From assembly GCF_024498955.1 (NCBI RefSeq), contig NZ_CP093311.1, forward strand, positions 186,001 through 250,000: a stretch of 64,000 nucleotides of DNA. Reading direction: 5' to 3'. The notes beneath the pieces are model-generated. The model ran no database searches. It had not been told where the DNA came from and saw only the letters and a list, made by a program, of their open reading frames with translations. The DNA is from Thermomonas paludicola. Its GTDB lineage: Bacteria > Pseudomonadota > Gammaproteobacteria > Xanthomonadales > Xanthomonadaceae. Positions 17,252-27,830 of the stretch are shown piece after piece (position 1 is the first letter of the stretch; the number at the start of each line of letters is the position of its first letter). Both the position numbers and the translations under genes were made by a program.

Positions 17252-19186
17252 ATGCGCCAGTTGATCCTCAGTGTGTCCATTGCCGCCGCGCTTGGCGTCG
17301 TCGCCACCGGTTGCCAGAGCAAACAGAATCAGGAGCCGCCGGTGGCTGCGTCATCGGCGCCCACCACGGTTGCGCAGAGCGTCGTGGACGAGCATTCCTA
17401 TGCACAGCCGGACAAGGTGCGCACCACCGACCTGGCGCTGGATCTGGCGGTCGATTTCGACAAGAAGACCATCGGCGGAACCGCCACCTATTCGCTGGAC
17501 TGGATCGACAAGGGCGCCACCCAGCTGGTGCTGGATACCCGCGACCTGCACGTTGAAAAGGCCGAGGGCCTGGGCGCGGATGGCCAGTGGAGCCCGCTGA
17601 AATTCGCGCTGTCGGACAAGGACAAGGTGCTGGGCAGCGCGCTGACCATCGAGACGCCGCAGCGCCCGGCCAAGGTGCGCGTGACCTATGCGACCTCGCC
17701 TGCTGCCTCCGGCCTGCAGTGGCTGGAACCATCGATGACCGAAGGCAAGCGGCAGCCCTTCATGTTCAGCCAGTCGCAGCAGATCCACGCGCGTTCCTGG
17801 GTGCCGCTGCAGGACACGCCGCAGATCCGCTTCACCTACAGCGCGCACGTCACCGCGCCGAAGGATGCGATGGTGCTGATGAGCGCGGACAACGACCCGA
17901 AGGCCGCGCGTGACGGCGACTACAGTTTCAAGATGCCGCAGAAGATCCCGTCCTACCTGCTCGCCATCGCCGCCGGCGACCTGGTGTTCAAGCCGATCAG
18001 CGAGCGCAGCGGCGTGTGGGCCGAGCCGGCGATGGTGGACAAGGCGGCGCACGAGTTCGAAGACACCGAAAAGATGATCGATACCGCCGAGTCGCTGTAT
18101 GGCCCGTATCGCTGGGGCCGTTACGACCTGCTGGTGCTGCCGCCGTCGTTCCCCTATGGCGGCATGGAAAACCCGCGCCTGACCTTCGCCACGCCCACCG
18201 TGATCGTGGGCGACAAGTCGCTGGTGTCGCTGGTGGCCCACGAGCTGGCGCACAGTTGGTCCGGCAACCTGGTGACGTTTGCCACCGACAAGGATTCGTG
18301 GCTCAACGAAGGCACCACCACCTACGTGCAGGGCCGCATCACCGAGGCGCTGTACGGCAAGGACATGGCCGACATGGAAGAGGTGATCGATCGCGATGAG
18401 CTCAAGCAGGAGTTCAAGTCGCTGGATCCCAAGCTGCAGCGGCTGTCGCTCAAGCCGGGCACGCTGGCCGATCCGGACGACCAGTCCAGCGCCACCGTCT
18501 ACACCAAGGGCGCGTGGTTCCTGCAGTTCCTCGAGAAGCGCTTCGGTCGCGAGGTGTTCGATCCGTGGCTGAAGGGGTACTTCGACCACTTCGCGTTCCA
18601 GAGCATCACCACCCGGCAGTTCCGCGACTATCTGAAGGCCAACCTGATCGACAAGCACCCGAACGTGGTGACGATGCAGGAAGTCGACCAGTGGCTGTAC
18701 GAGCCGGGCATCCCGGGCAACGCGCCGCAGGTGGAATCGGGCAAGTTCGCCACGGTGAATGCCGCGCGCATCGCCTGGCAGGGCAGCGCCCTGTTGCCGA
18801 ACAAGAGCATCACCGACGCCTGGGGGACGCAGGAGTGGGTGCATTTCCTGGAAAGCATGCCCGACACGCTCAAGCCCGAACAGCTGACCCAGCTGGACGA
18901 GGCCTTTCATTTCACCGGCACGCCGAATGGCGAGATCGCGATGCGCTGGTATCCGCTGGCCGAGCGCAGCGGCTATGCGGCCGCGCGCGAGGAAATGGGC
19001 AAGTTCCTGGAGCGGGTTGGCCGGCGCAAGCTGATCATGCCGACGTACAAGGCGCTGGTGGCGACACAGGACGGGCTGGCGTTTGCCGAGCAGGTATTTG
19101 CCAAGGCCAGGCCGAGCTACCACCCGATCACCACCGGTTCGGTCGAAGCCACCATCGCCAGCGGCAAGGCCAAGCCGGCGCAGTAA
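17252..19186 (+). CDS. M1-family aminopeptidase lipoprotein
   Basis: A 644-residue exported zinc aminopeptidase. The N-terminus is a signal ending in a lipobox-like ATGC (Cys about 22), so it is likely anchored to a membrane on the periplasmic side. The N-terminal saddle domain leads to the substrate motif GGMEN, the zinc motif HELAH (H330, H334) and the third ligand E353 in WLNEGT. A helical C-terminal domain similar to leukotriene-A4 hydrolase follows. The ATG at 17252 is chosen because the signal peptide begins there. A TACACT -10-like box lies 30 bp upstream. The next gene follows after 32 bp. Confidence 0.9.
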   Translation: MRQLILSVSIAAALGVVATGCQSKQNQEPPVAASSAPTTVAQSVVDEHSYAQPDKVRTTDLALDLAVDFDKKTIGGTATYSLDWIDKGATQLVLDTRDLHVEKAEGLGADGQWSPLKFALSDKDKVLGSALTIETPQRPAKVRVTYATSPAASGLQWLEPSMTEGKRQPFMFSQSQQIHARSWVPLQDTPQIRFTYSAHVTAPKDAMVLMSADNDPKAARDGDYSFKMPQKIPSYLLAIAAGDLVFKPISERSGVWAEPAMVDKAAHEFEDTEKMIDTAESLYGPYRWGRYDLLVLPPSFPYGGMENPRLTFATPTVIVGDKSLVSLVAHELAHSWSGNLVTFATDKDSWLNEGTTTYVQGRITEALYGKDMADMEEVIDRDELKQEFKSLDPKLQRLSLKPGTLADPDDQSSATVYTKGAWFLQFLEKRFGREVFDPWLKGYFDHFAFQSITTRQFRDYLKANLIDKHPNVVTMQEVDQWLYEPGIPGNAPQVESGKFATVNAARIAWQGSALLPNKSITDAWGTQEWVHFLESMPDTLKPEQLTQLDEAFHFTGTPNGEIAMRWYPLAERSGYAAAREEMGKFLERVGRRKLIMPTYKALVATQDGLAFAEQVFAKARPSYHPITTGSVEATIASGKAKPAQ

Positions 19187-19218
19187 CCGGCGTGGGCGCG
19201 CGGGCACGAGGGCGGGCG

Positions 19219-20169
19219 ATGGCGATGCGCATTGCCTTGTTGCTGCTGCTGGTCGCGGTGCTGGCCACCGCGCTGGCCGTGTGGCGCGATCCTTTCCTGC
19301 TGGTGCGCGGCGAGTTCGCGCGGCAGCGATGGTCGGCGGGGTTGTCGCGTGCCACGGTGGAAGCGGCGGGCCATCGCTGGGTCTATGCATATCGCGAGGC
19401 CGACGTCGCCGATGCGCCCACCGTGGTGATGTTGCATGGCTTCACCGGCAGCAAGGAAAACTGGTATCCGCTGGCGCAGGCACTGGGCGGTCGCTACCGG
19501 CTGTTGATCCCGGACCTGCCGGGCTGGGGCGAGAGCCAGCGCAGGCCGGGCGTGGCCTATGGTTTCCCCGAACAGGCGACCAACGTGGAGGCGTTCATCC
19601 GCGCATTGTCGCCGGACAGGCCCGTCGTGCTGCTGGGGCATTCGATGGGTGGCGGCATCGCCGCGCTGACCGCCGCGCGCTATCCGGACGATGTGCTGAA
19701 GGTGGGCTTGTTCGATGCCGCCGGGGTGCGCTTCAAGGAAAACCGGTTCGGCCTGGCGGTGCTGGCTGGCAACAATCCGTTCGCCGTCGACGATGCCGCG
19801 TCGCTGCAACATTACGTGGACACCGTCTTTTTCGATGCGAAGGCGAAGCCGTGGATTCCGTGGCCGGCATCTGCCGCGCTGATCAGGAAGCGCCGTGCCG
19901 ATGCCGGCTTCGAGCAGGCTGTGCTGGAACGGATCGGCCGCAGTGCGGACAGCCTGCTGCCGGGCGAAGAAGCTGTTCGCATCCGGCAACCGGCGCTGCT
20001 GCTGTGGTGCCGGCAGGATGCGGTGATCGATGCCAGCGCGCTTGACCTGTATGCCTCGCGCATTCCGCAGGCGCGCAAGGTGCTGCTGGACGGCTGCGGC
20101 CACATGTCGCTGGTGGAGCGCCCGCGCGCGGTGGCCGAAGCCGTGGTGAAATGGATCCAGAGCCCGTGA
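19219..20169 (+). CDS. Alpha/beta hydrolase
   Basis: A 316-residue hydrolase with an N-terminal hydrophobic segment (ALLLLLVAVLATALAVW) that is either a signal or a single anchor. The fold is recognisable from the oxyanion HGFTGSKENW, the nucleophile elbow GHSMGG (Ser near residue 145), and the catalytic His in GCGHMSLVERP. The charge relay Asp is probably in WCRQDAVI. Specific substrate cannot be predicted; lipase/esterase-like use is likely. The start follows a GAGG about 7 nt upstream. An open frame extends far upstream but overlaps the peptidase. Confidence 0.85.
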   Translation: MAMRIALLLLLVAVLATALAVWRDPFLLVRGEFARQRWSAGLSRATVEAAGHRWVYAYREADVADAPTVVMLHGFTGSKENWYPLAQALGGRYRLLIPDLPGWGESQRRPGVAYGFPEQATNVEAFIRALSPDRPVVLLGHSMGGGIAALTAARYPDDVLKVGLFDAAGVRFKENRFGLAVLAGNNPFAVDDAASLQHYVDTVFFDAKAKPWIPWPASAALIRKRRADAGFEQAVLERIGRSADSLLPGEEAVRIRQPALLLWCRQDAVIDASALDLYASRIPQARKVLLDGCGHMSLVERPRAVAEAVVKWIQSP

Positions 20170-20188
20170 CCCCGATCAGGACATGCCG

Positions 20189-20911
20189 ATGAAATTGCTG
20201 CCGCTTGCCGCTGCCCTGTGCGTGCTATTGACCGCCTGCCACCAGCAGGATCCCGAGGCTGCGGCGCAGGCCGCCGCCGCGCAGACGGCGGCGAAGGAGC
20301 AGGCTGCAGAGGCGATGGAAAAGCAGTTCGAAGACGCGGTGGTGAGCCGCAACTGGCGGTTGGCCAAGGGCTATGGCGACGTCCTGCAGATCGACTATCC
20401 CACCAGTGCGGCGGCGGCCCGGGTGAAGGAAAAGCTGGACGACGTGCGCGCCAGCGCCGAGCAGGAGGCGCAGCAGCAGCGGCTGGCAGCCCTGTGGGCC
20501 TACGGCGACGAGCCGGTCGGCAAGAGCGGCCACCAGTTGTCGGCGGCGATTTATTCGCAGGAACCGGTGGATACCGACGGCAGTGGCGCGCGCCCGGTCC
20601 GGCTGATTTTCCGCGACCATCCGGCGTGGGGCCGCAGCGCCTACCTGGTCCTGCAGGCCGGTGACTTCGACTGTTATTCGGGCTGCAAGCTCAAGGTTGT
20701 GGTCGACGGCAAGGCGCACGTGCTGCCGGGCTCGCGGCCGAAAACCGACGAAGCCATCGCCATGTTCATCGACGACTGGAAGGGCCTGTGGAAGTTGGCC
20801 AAGACAGGCAGGCAGCTCTCCATCGAGTTCCCCACCAAGTCCGCCGGCAAACGCACTGCGCAGTTCGAAGTGGGCGGGCTGGAGGCGTACAAGCTGCCGG
20901 CCTGGAACTGA
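20189..20911 (+). CDS. Small lipoprotein of unknown function
   Basis: A 240-residue protein I cannot assign to a named family. The signal peptide ends in LLTAC, a good lipobox. It is followed by an Ala/Gln-rich helix (about 25-100) and then a beta-rich domain carrying two cysteines close together (CYSGC) that may form a disulfide. The start is one of two ATGs six bases apart; I use the second, which has AGGA 8 nt upstream. It follows the hydrolase by 19 bp and could be co-transcribed. Expected location is the periplasmic face of the outer or inner membrane. Confidence 0.75.
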   Translation: MKLLPLAAALCVLLTACHQQDPEAAAQAAAAQTAAKEQAAEAMEKQFEDAVVSRNWRLAKGYGDVLQIDYPTSAAAARVKEKLDDVRASAEQEAQQQRLAALWAYGDEPVGKSGHQLSAAIYSQEPVDTDGSGARPVRLIFRDHPAWGRSAYLVLQAGDFDCYSGCKLKVVVDGKAHVLPGSRPKTDEAIAMFIDDWKGLWKLAKTGRQLSIEFPTKSAGKRTAQFEVGGLEAYKLPAWN

Positions 20912-20912
20912 C

Positions 20913-21848
20913 TTACCCCATCGCGTAGCCGAACTGCTGGCGGAACTGCTCGGAGAATTCGTCGTAGTCGAAGCGCTGGTTCTGGGTGCCCGGGTGCTCC
21001 ACCTTGAGCGCGCCCATCAGGTTGCCCATGCGGCCGATGGTCATCCAGTCGTAGCCCTTCTCGATGCCGAAGATCAGCCCGGCGCGGAACGCATCGCCGC
21101 AGCCGGTGGGATCGGTGACGCGGCGCTCGTGCGCCGGCGGGATGCGGTGGGTGCTGCCGCCTTCGTGGATCTCCGCGCCCTGTGGCCCGCGGGTGGTGAT
21201 GTAGGCCTTGACCTTGCCGGCGATGGTCGCCTCGTCCCAGCCGGTGCGCTCCTGCAGCAGGTTGGACTCGTAGTCGTTGACGGTGACGTAGTCGGCCAGC
21301 TCGATGAAATGGCGCAGCTCCTCGCCGTTGAACAGTGGCATCGCCTGGCCGGGGTCGAAGATGAAGGGGATGCCGGTCTCGTGGAATTCCCTGGCGTTCT
21401 GCAGCATGCCCTCGTAGCCGTCCGGGCTGACGATGCCGATGCTGACGCCGGGCACGTTCTTCACGTGGTTCTCGTAGCTGCGCATCATCGCGCCCGGATG
21501 GAAGGCGGTGATCTGGTTGTTGTCGTGGTCGGTGGTGATGAACGCCTGCGGGGTGAACAGTTCGTCGATCACCTTGACGTGATCAAGCGTGATGTCCTGC
21601 TCGGTGAACCAGTCGCGGTACGGGCCGAAGTCCGCGCCCACCGTGGCCATCGGAATGGGATCGCCGCCCAGCAGCTTGAGGTTGTAGGCGATGTTGCCGG
21701 CGCAGCCGCCGAATTCGCGGCGCATGCGCGGCACCAGGAACGACACATTCAGGATGTGCACCTTGTCCGGCAGGATATGGTTCTTGAACTGGTCGGGGAA
21801 CACCATGATGGTGTCATAGGCCAGGGAACCACAGATCAGGGCAGCCAT
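20913..21848 (-). CDS. PfkB-family carbohydrate/nucleoside kinase
   Basis: A 311-residue ribokinase-family sugar or nucleoside kinase (annotated in relatives as adenosine kinase or carbohydrate kinase). The N-terminal GGCAGNIAYNLKLLG motif and the C-terminal catalytic motif DPTGCGDAFRAG with the base Asp are both present. Length is normal. The start ATG at 21848 has GAGG 8 nt upstream; an earlier ATG would add 12 residues. It is convergent with the lipoprotein gene (stops one base apart) and divergent from mreB. Confidence 0.88.
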   Translation of the reverse strand: MAALICGSLAYDTIMVFPDQFKNHILPDKVHILNVSFLVPRMRREFGGCAGNIAYNLKLLGGDPIPMATVGADFGPYRDWFTEQDITLDHVKVIDELFTPQAFITTDHDNNQITAFHPGAMMRSYENHVKNVPGVSIGIVSPDGYEGMLQNAREFHETGIPFIFDPGQAMPLFNGEELRHFIELADYVTVNDYESNLLQERTGWDEATIAGKVKAYITTRGPQGAEIHEGGSTHRIPPAHERRVTDPTGCGDAFRAGLIFGIEKGYDWMTIGRMGNLMGALKVEHPGTQNQRFDYDEFSEQFRQQFGYAMG

Positions 21849-21938
21849 CGAAGCCTCGGGATAGCAGGATGCAAGGCCGGCCATGATACTGCCTGGCCCC
21901 CGGGCGTGATTGCGGATGAACGGCGTGCCGAAGGTTCC

Positions 21939-21967
21939 TTGCCGCCAGCGAGGGGCGTTGCTAGGCT
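21939..21967 (+). promoter_or_regulatory. Candidate promoter for mreB and the wall cluster
   Basis: TTGCCG (21939-21944), a 17-bp spacer and TAGGCT (21962-21967) lie about 100 bp upstream of mreB in the intergenic region divergent from the PfkB kinase. The match to sigma-70 consensus is moderate. Confidence 0.4.
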
Positions 21968-21969
21968 AA

Positions 21970-23109
<1,140 letters not shown>

Positions 23110-23268
23110 GCTGCACGGCCCGCGTCCGGCAAGCGCCGGGCGCGCGCCGGCAGCGACGGCATGGACGTGTTCGCTGCCTCACGAACCTGCGACATCGTTT
23201 GCGCGCCCACCCGCATGGGCCAAACTGTTGCTTCAATCTTCCTTCCCGCCACCAGTTGACCCACTGAC

Positions 23269-24168
23269 GTGCCCAGCCATGCCGGTTCCCCCGCTGCCCG
23301 TCCCGGCGAAGTCGCCGGCGTGTTGCGACTGCTGGCGTTTTTGATCCTGGCCACTGCGCTGATGGTGCTGGACTACCGTGGCGGTTGGCTGCACGCGTTG
23401 CGCGCGCGCGCGGAGGCCGCCGTGCAGCCGCTGTGGTGGTTGGCCGGGCAGCCGGCCCGGGTAGGCACTGCCCTGCGCGAGAATGCGGTGACCCGTGCCC
23501 AGCTTGCAGCCGACAATGCCCGCCTGCGCCAAGCCCTGCTGCTGACCGCCGCCCGCAACGCGCGCCTGCGCACGGCGGCCGCCGAGAATGCGCGCTTGCG
23601 CGGCCTGCTGGATAGCGCCGAACGTGCGCGCCTGGACGTGCAACTGGCCGGCGTGCTGGATATTGACCTGGATCCCACCCGCCAGCGCCTGTTGCTGGAT
23701 GCGGGCAGCAGCGGCGGCGTGCGTGTGGGCCAGCCGGTCATCGATGCCGGTGGGCTGATGGGGCAGGTCATCGCCACCACGCCCACCACGGCCACCGTGC
23801 TGCTGGTGACCGATCCCGACCATGTGGTGCCGGTGATGGTGGCGCGCAGCGGCGTGCGCCTGGTGGTGTATGGCACTGGCCGCAGCGATGCCCTGCTGTT
23901 GGCGGACGTGCCGTTGTCGGCCGACGTGCGCAGAGGAGACCAATTGCTGACCTCGGGGCTGGGCGATCGCTTCCCGCCGGGCTTCACCGTGGGCACGGTG
24001 GGGACGCTGCGCGCCGATGACAGCCGTGCCTTCCTGGAAGCCGACGTCACCCCGGCGGCACAGCTGGATCGTGGTCGCGACGTCCTGCTGCTGCGCGGCT
24101 ACCGGGCGCCGTTGGCGATGGCGGGTGCCAATGCGCCTGCGCCCGCCGGCAAGCAGGTGCGGCCATGA
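23269..24168 (+). CDS. mreC: Rod-shape protein MreC
   Basis: The 299-residue bitopic protein that links MreB to the periplasmic wall synthases. One membrane segment (about 18-36, VLRLLAFLILATALMVLDY), then a coiled coil (about 60-115, rich in Ala, Arg and Leu), then the beta-barrel core with GSSGGVRVGQPVID and TSGLGDRFPPGFTVGTV. It starts with GTG and overlaps mreD by 4 bp. The 159-bp gap after mreB has no gene and may hold a separate promoter. Confidence 0.94.
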   Translation: MPSHAGSPAARPGEVAGVLRLLAFLILATALMVLDYRGGWLHALRARAEAAVQPLWWLAGQPARVGTALRENAVTRAQLAADNARLRQALLLTAARNARLRTAAAENARLRGLLDSAERARLDVQLAGVLDIDLDPTRQRLLLDAGSSGGVRVGQPVIDAGGLMGQVIATTPTTATVLLVTDPDHVVPVMVARSGVRLVVYGTGRSDALLLADVPLSADVRRGDQLLTSGLGDRFPPGFTVGTVGTLRADDSRAFLEADVTPAAQLDRGRDVLLLRGYRAPLAMAGANAPAPAGKQVRP

Positions 24169-24644
24169 GCCGGCCGCGCAGCGGCTGGCTGTTGCCGGTC
24201 AGCTTGTTGCTGGCCCTGCTGCTGGGGCTGGTGCCGTTGCCGGGCCTGTTGCAACCGCTGCGGCCGTACTGGCTGGCCTTGGTGCTGGCGTACTGGCTGC
24301 TGGAGGCGCCGCATCGGGTGGGCATGGGGGCCGCGTTTGCGCTTGGCTTGCTGGCCGATCTCGCCTTCGGCGGGCTGCTGGGCGAACAGGCGCTGCGCCT
24401 GGTGGTGCTGGCCTTCATTCTGGACCGCTTCCGCGCGCGGCTGCGATTCTTCCCGATGTCGCAGCAGGCGCTGGCGGTCGGCGTGCTGCTGCTCAATGAT
24501 CGCGTGATCAATGCGGTGATCCATGTGGTGATGGGCGTGCCGCAGCTGCCGTGGGCATATTGGCTCACGCCGCTGCTGGGCATGCTGCTGTGGCCGCCGC
24601 TGCGCCTGCTGCTGGACGCGCTGCGGCTGCGCCGGCGTGGCTGA
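24165..24644 (+). CDS. mreD: Rod-shape protein MreD
   Basis: A 159-residue integral membrane protein of the elongasome with about five hydrophobic segments. It starts within the mreC stop (ATGA overlap) and is followed after 3 bp by mrdA. The standard size and place in the cluster leave little doubt. Confidence 0.92.
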   Translation: MSRPRSGWLLPVSLLLALLLGLVPLPGLLQPLRPYWLALVLAYWLLEAPHRVGMGAAFALGLLADLAFGGLLGEQALRLVVLAFILDRFRARLRFFPMSQQALAVGVLLLNDRVINAVIHVVMGVPQLPWAYWLTPLLGMLLWPPLRLLLDALRLRRRG

Positions 24645-24647
24645 GCC

Positions 24648-26609
24648 ATGATCCGCCGTGTCCGCATCCTCAAGGACCACGCTGCCGAGGCCGCGCAGTT
24701 CCGACGGCGCGCGCTGGTCGGCTTCCTTGGCGTGCTGGTCGGGCTGGGAGCGCTGGGCCTCTGGTATTTCAAGCTGCAGGTGGTGCAGCACGCGCTGTAT
24801 GCCACCCGCTCGGAGAGCAACCGCCTGCGGCTGGTGCCGGTGGCGCCCGCGCGCGGCCTGATCTACGACCGCAAGGGCCGGATCCTGGCCGACAACGTGG
24901 CGGCCTGGCGGCTGGATGCGGTGCCGGAGCGTGCGGGAGACGGTGCCGCGTTGCTGGCTGGATTGCAGGGCGTGGTGGCGCTGGATGCCGAGCAGCAGGC
25001 GCAGTTCCTGCGCGACTACCGTGCGGCGCGGCCGTTCAAGCCGGTGACCCTGAAACTGCGGGTGAGCGACGACGAAGCGGCCCGCTTCGCGGTCAATCGT
25101 TGGCGCTTCCCGGGGGTGGACCTGGTGCCGTATTTGGGGCGTGTGTATCCCTATGGGGCACTGCTGGCACACGTGGTGGGCTATGTCGCGCGCGCCGATG
25201 AAAAAGATCTGGCGGGGCTGGGGGATGCCGGCGGTGCCTATACCCACGTCGGCAAGTCGGGGCTGGAGCGCTATTACGAAGTGCAGCTGCGCGGGAAACC
25301 GGGTTATCGGCGGCTGGAAACCAACGTGGCCGGGCGCACGGTGCGCGCACTGGACACGGTGCCTGCCGTGCCGGGCGCGGATCTGCGGCTGTCGATCGAC
25401 ATCGACCTGCAGCAGGCGATGACCGATGCATTTGGCGAGCTGGAAGGGTCGGCGGTGGCGGTGGATCCGCGCACTGGCGAAATCCTGGCAATGGTCAGCC
25501 TGCCGGCGTTCGATCCCAACCTGTTCGTCAACGGCATCAGCCACGCCGAGTTCAGGGCGCTCAATGACAATCCCTCGCGCCCGCAGTTCAACCGGGTGGT
25601 GCTGGGCGGCGTTGCCCCGGGCTCCACCATCAAGCCGTTGCTGGGCTTGGCGGGGTTGGACAGCGGCACGCGCCGCGCCGAGGACAAGATACTTTCGACC
25701 GGCATGTTCTACCTGCCGGGGCAGAAACGCGGTTATGGCGATTCGCACCGTGGTGGCCACGGCTGGACCGACCTGCGCAAGTCGATCTACGAATCGGTCA
25801 ACACCTACTACTACAAGCTGGCGCTGGACATGGGCATCGCCCGCGTCGATGACTACATGGCGCGCTATGGCTTCGGCAAACCGACCGGAGTGGATCTGGC
25901 GGGCGAAATCGGCGGCAATCTGCCTTCGCCGCAGTGGAAGGCGAAATATGCGCCGAAGCAGGGCCACTGGTATCCGGGCGATACCGTCATCACCGCCATT
26001 GGCCAGGGCTTCTGGAAGGTGACGCCGCTGCAGTTGGCGCAGGCCACCGGCGGGCTGGCCAGCGGCTGGCTGCGGCCACCGCATCTGGTGAAGGACATGC
26101 GCGCCGGGTTCCAGGCGCCGTGGGCCCCCGTGCCGCTGCAGCCGGCCCGCCGCATCAGCGACAACCCGGCCCATCTGCAGGCGGTGCGCGAAGGCATGAT
26201 CGCCACCGTGCACGGCCCCGGAACGGCCACCAACATCCGCCCCGGGCTGACCTATCTGATTGCCGGCAAGACCGGCACGGCACAGGTGGTCAGCCGGCGC
26301 GGGACGGCGGCGCTGAATCCGCGCAGCCTGCCGATGCATCTTCGCCATCGCGCGTTGTTCATCGCGTTTGCACCCGCCGATGCGCCGACCATCGCCATTG
26401 CCGTGGCCATCGAGGGTGGCGGCTACGGGGCGGCCACCGCCGCGCCGATTGCACGCAAGGTGTTCGATGCGTGGCTGCTGGGCAAAAAGCCGGAGCCGCC
26501 GAAGCCGGAAGGCACGCTGCTGCCCGTGGCCACGCTTCCGGATTTTTCCAACGTCATCGGCAGTCCCGGTGCCGACCGCGTGCCGTCGCCGGTGAAGGAG
26601 GGTAAATGA
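24648..26609 (+). CDS. mrdA: Penicillin-binding protein 2 (elongation transpeptidase)
   Basis: The 653-residue class B transpeptidase that crosslinks peptidoglycan during rod elongation, working with RodA. One N-terminal membrane segment (about 22-44) leads to the pedestal domain (ARGLIYDRKGRILADN) and the transpeptidase domain. The active-site serine S326 is in the STIK tetrad, followed by SVN and KTGTAQ. The C-terminus carries a short Pro-rich tail (KKPEPPKPEG). It overlaps rodA by 4 bp. Confidence 0.96.
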   Translation: MIRRVRILKDHAAEAAQFRRRALVGFLGVLVGLGALGLWYFKLQVVQHALYATRSESNRLRLVPVAPARGLIYDRKGRILADNVAAWRLDAVPERAGDGAALLAGLQGVVALDAEQQAQFLRDYRAARPFKPVTLKLRVSDDEAARFAVNRWRFPGVDLVPYLGRVYPYGALLAHVVGYVARADEKDLAGLGDAGGAYTHVGKSGLERYYEVQLRGKPGYRRLETNVAGRTVRALDTVPAVPGADLRLSIDIDLQQAMTDAFGELEGSAVAVDPRTGEILAMVSLPAFDPNLFVNGISHAEFRALNDNPSRPQFNRVVLGGVAPGSTIKPLLGLAGLDSGTRRAEDKILSTGMFYLPGQKRGYGDSHRGGHGWTDLRKSIYESVNTYYYKLALDMGIARVDDYMARYGFGKPTGVDLAGEIGGNLPSPQWKAKYAPKQGHWYPGDTVITAIGQGFWKVTPLQLAQATGGLASGWLRPPHLVKDMRAGFQAPWAPVPLQPARRISDNPAHLQAVREGMIATVHGPGTATNIRPGLTYLIAGKTGTAQVVSRRGTAALNPRSLPMHLRHRALFIAFAPADAPTIAIAVAIEGGGYGAATAAPIARKVFDAWLLGKKPEPPKPEGTLLPVATLPDFSNVIGSPGADRVPSPVKEGK

Positions 26610-27733
26610 GCTTCCTGCTGCGCTGGCTGCTGGAGCTGCTGCAGCGGTTCACGCGCAGCCTTGACCTGCCCTTGCTGGCCCTGCTGCTGGCCCTGATGGG
26701 GATTGGCCTGGTCACCCAGTACAGCGCCAGCAATGAGTCCGTGCGCGGGGTGGTGATGCAGGGTGCGTTCTTCTGCGTGGGCCTGGGTGCCTTGTGGGCC
26801 GTGTCGCGGGTGCCGGTGCATCTGCTCAAGCAGGCCACGCCAGCGGTGTTCGTGGCCTCGCTGCTGCCAATGGTGCTGGTGCTGTTCATCGGCAGCGGCA
26901 AGTACGGCAACCACTGGATCAACCTCGGCTTTTTCAACGTGCAGCCGTCCGAGTTGTCCAAGCTGACCCTGCCGATGATGCTGGCCTGGCATTTCGACCG
27001 GTATCGCCTGCCGCCGCGCTTCCCGGTGCTGCTTGGCGCGGTGGCGATCATCGCGCTGCCGGTGGGGTTGACCCTGCTCCAGCACGACCTGGGCACGGCG
27101 GTGCTGATCCTGGCCACCGGCGTGTTCGTGCTGTTCCTGGCCGGCACCTCCTGGTGGTGGTGGGGCGCGGCCGGCGCGGTGGGCGGCGGCGGCTTCGCGC
27201 TGGCCATGTTCGCGCCGATCGCGTGGCTGGGCTTCCTGCGGCCCTATCAGCAGAACCGCATCCTCACTTTCCGCAATCCCGACAATGACCCGATGGGCGC
27301 GGGTTGGAACATCCTGCAATCGCAAATCGCCATTGGCGGCGGCGGCCTGACCGGCAAGGGCTGGGGACAGGGCACCCAGTCGCACCTGAACTACCTGCCC
27401 GAGCACACCACCGACTTCGCCTTCTCGGTGCTGGCCGAGGATTTCGGCTGGCTCGGCGTGGCCGTGGTGCTGCTGCTGTACCTGTGCGTGATCACGCGTT
27501 GCCTGTGGATCGCGGCCGACTCGCGCGATGGCTATGCGCGCCTGCTGGCCGGTGCCATCGGACTGTCGCTGTTCGTGTACGTGTTGGTCAATGGCGGCAT
27601 GATCTCCGGCCTGCTGCCGGTGGTGGGCGTGCCGATGCCGCTGCTGAGCTACGGCGGCACCTCGGCGGTGACCATCCTGCTGGGCTTTGGCGTGGTGATG
27701 GCGCTGAAAGCGCACCGGCCGGTGCATCGGTGA
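26606..27733 (+). CDS. rodA: Peptidoglycan glycosyltransferase RodA
   Basis: The 375-residue polytopic SEDS glycosyltransferase that polymerises lipid II for lateral wall growth as the partner of PBP2. About ten membrane segments are visible. Family landmarks include NHWINLGFFNVQPSELSK, the GKGWGQGTQSHLNYLPEHTTDF stretch with the catalytic Asp, and the end motif MPLLSYGGTSAV. It starts at the ATGA overlap with mrdA. Confidence 0.96.
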   Translation: MSFLLRWLLELLQRFTRSLDLPLLALLLALMGIGLVTQYSASNESVRGVVMQGAFFCVGLGALWAVSRVPVHLLKQATPAVFVASLLPMVLVLFIGSGKYGNHWINLGFFNVQPSELSKLTLPMMLAWHFDRYRLPPRFPVLLGAVAIIALPVGLTLLQHDLGTAVLILATGVFVLFLAGTSWWWWGAAGAVGGGGFALAMFAPIAWLGFLRPYQQNRILTFRNPDNDPMGAGWNILQSQIAIGGGGLTGKGWGQGTQSHLNYLPEHTTDFAFSVLAEDFGWLGVAVVLLLYLCVITRCLWIAADSRDGYARLLAGAIGLSLFVYVLVNGGMISGLLPVVGVPMPLLSYGGTSAVTILLGFGVVMALKAHRPVHR

Positions 27734-27830
27734 CATGCGTTTCGTGTCCCGGCGCAGGGGCTCCGGTTCACGGTTCAAACTGAATGCGCCATTCCGATTC
27801 TGTTTGCGGTGCGTGCTACCCTCCGCGCCG

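Noticed and set aside
18514..19218. A 235-codon upstream extension of the alpha/beta hydrolase
   Set aside because: It overlaps the M1 peptidase in another frame; the ribosome-binding site and hydrophobic N-terminus support the ATG at 19219.
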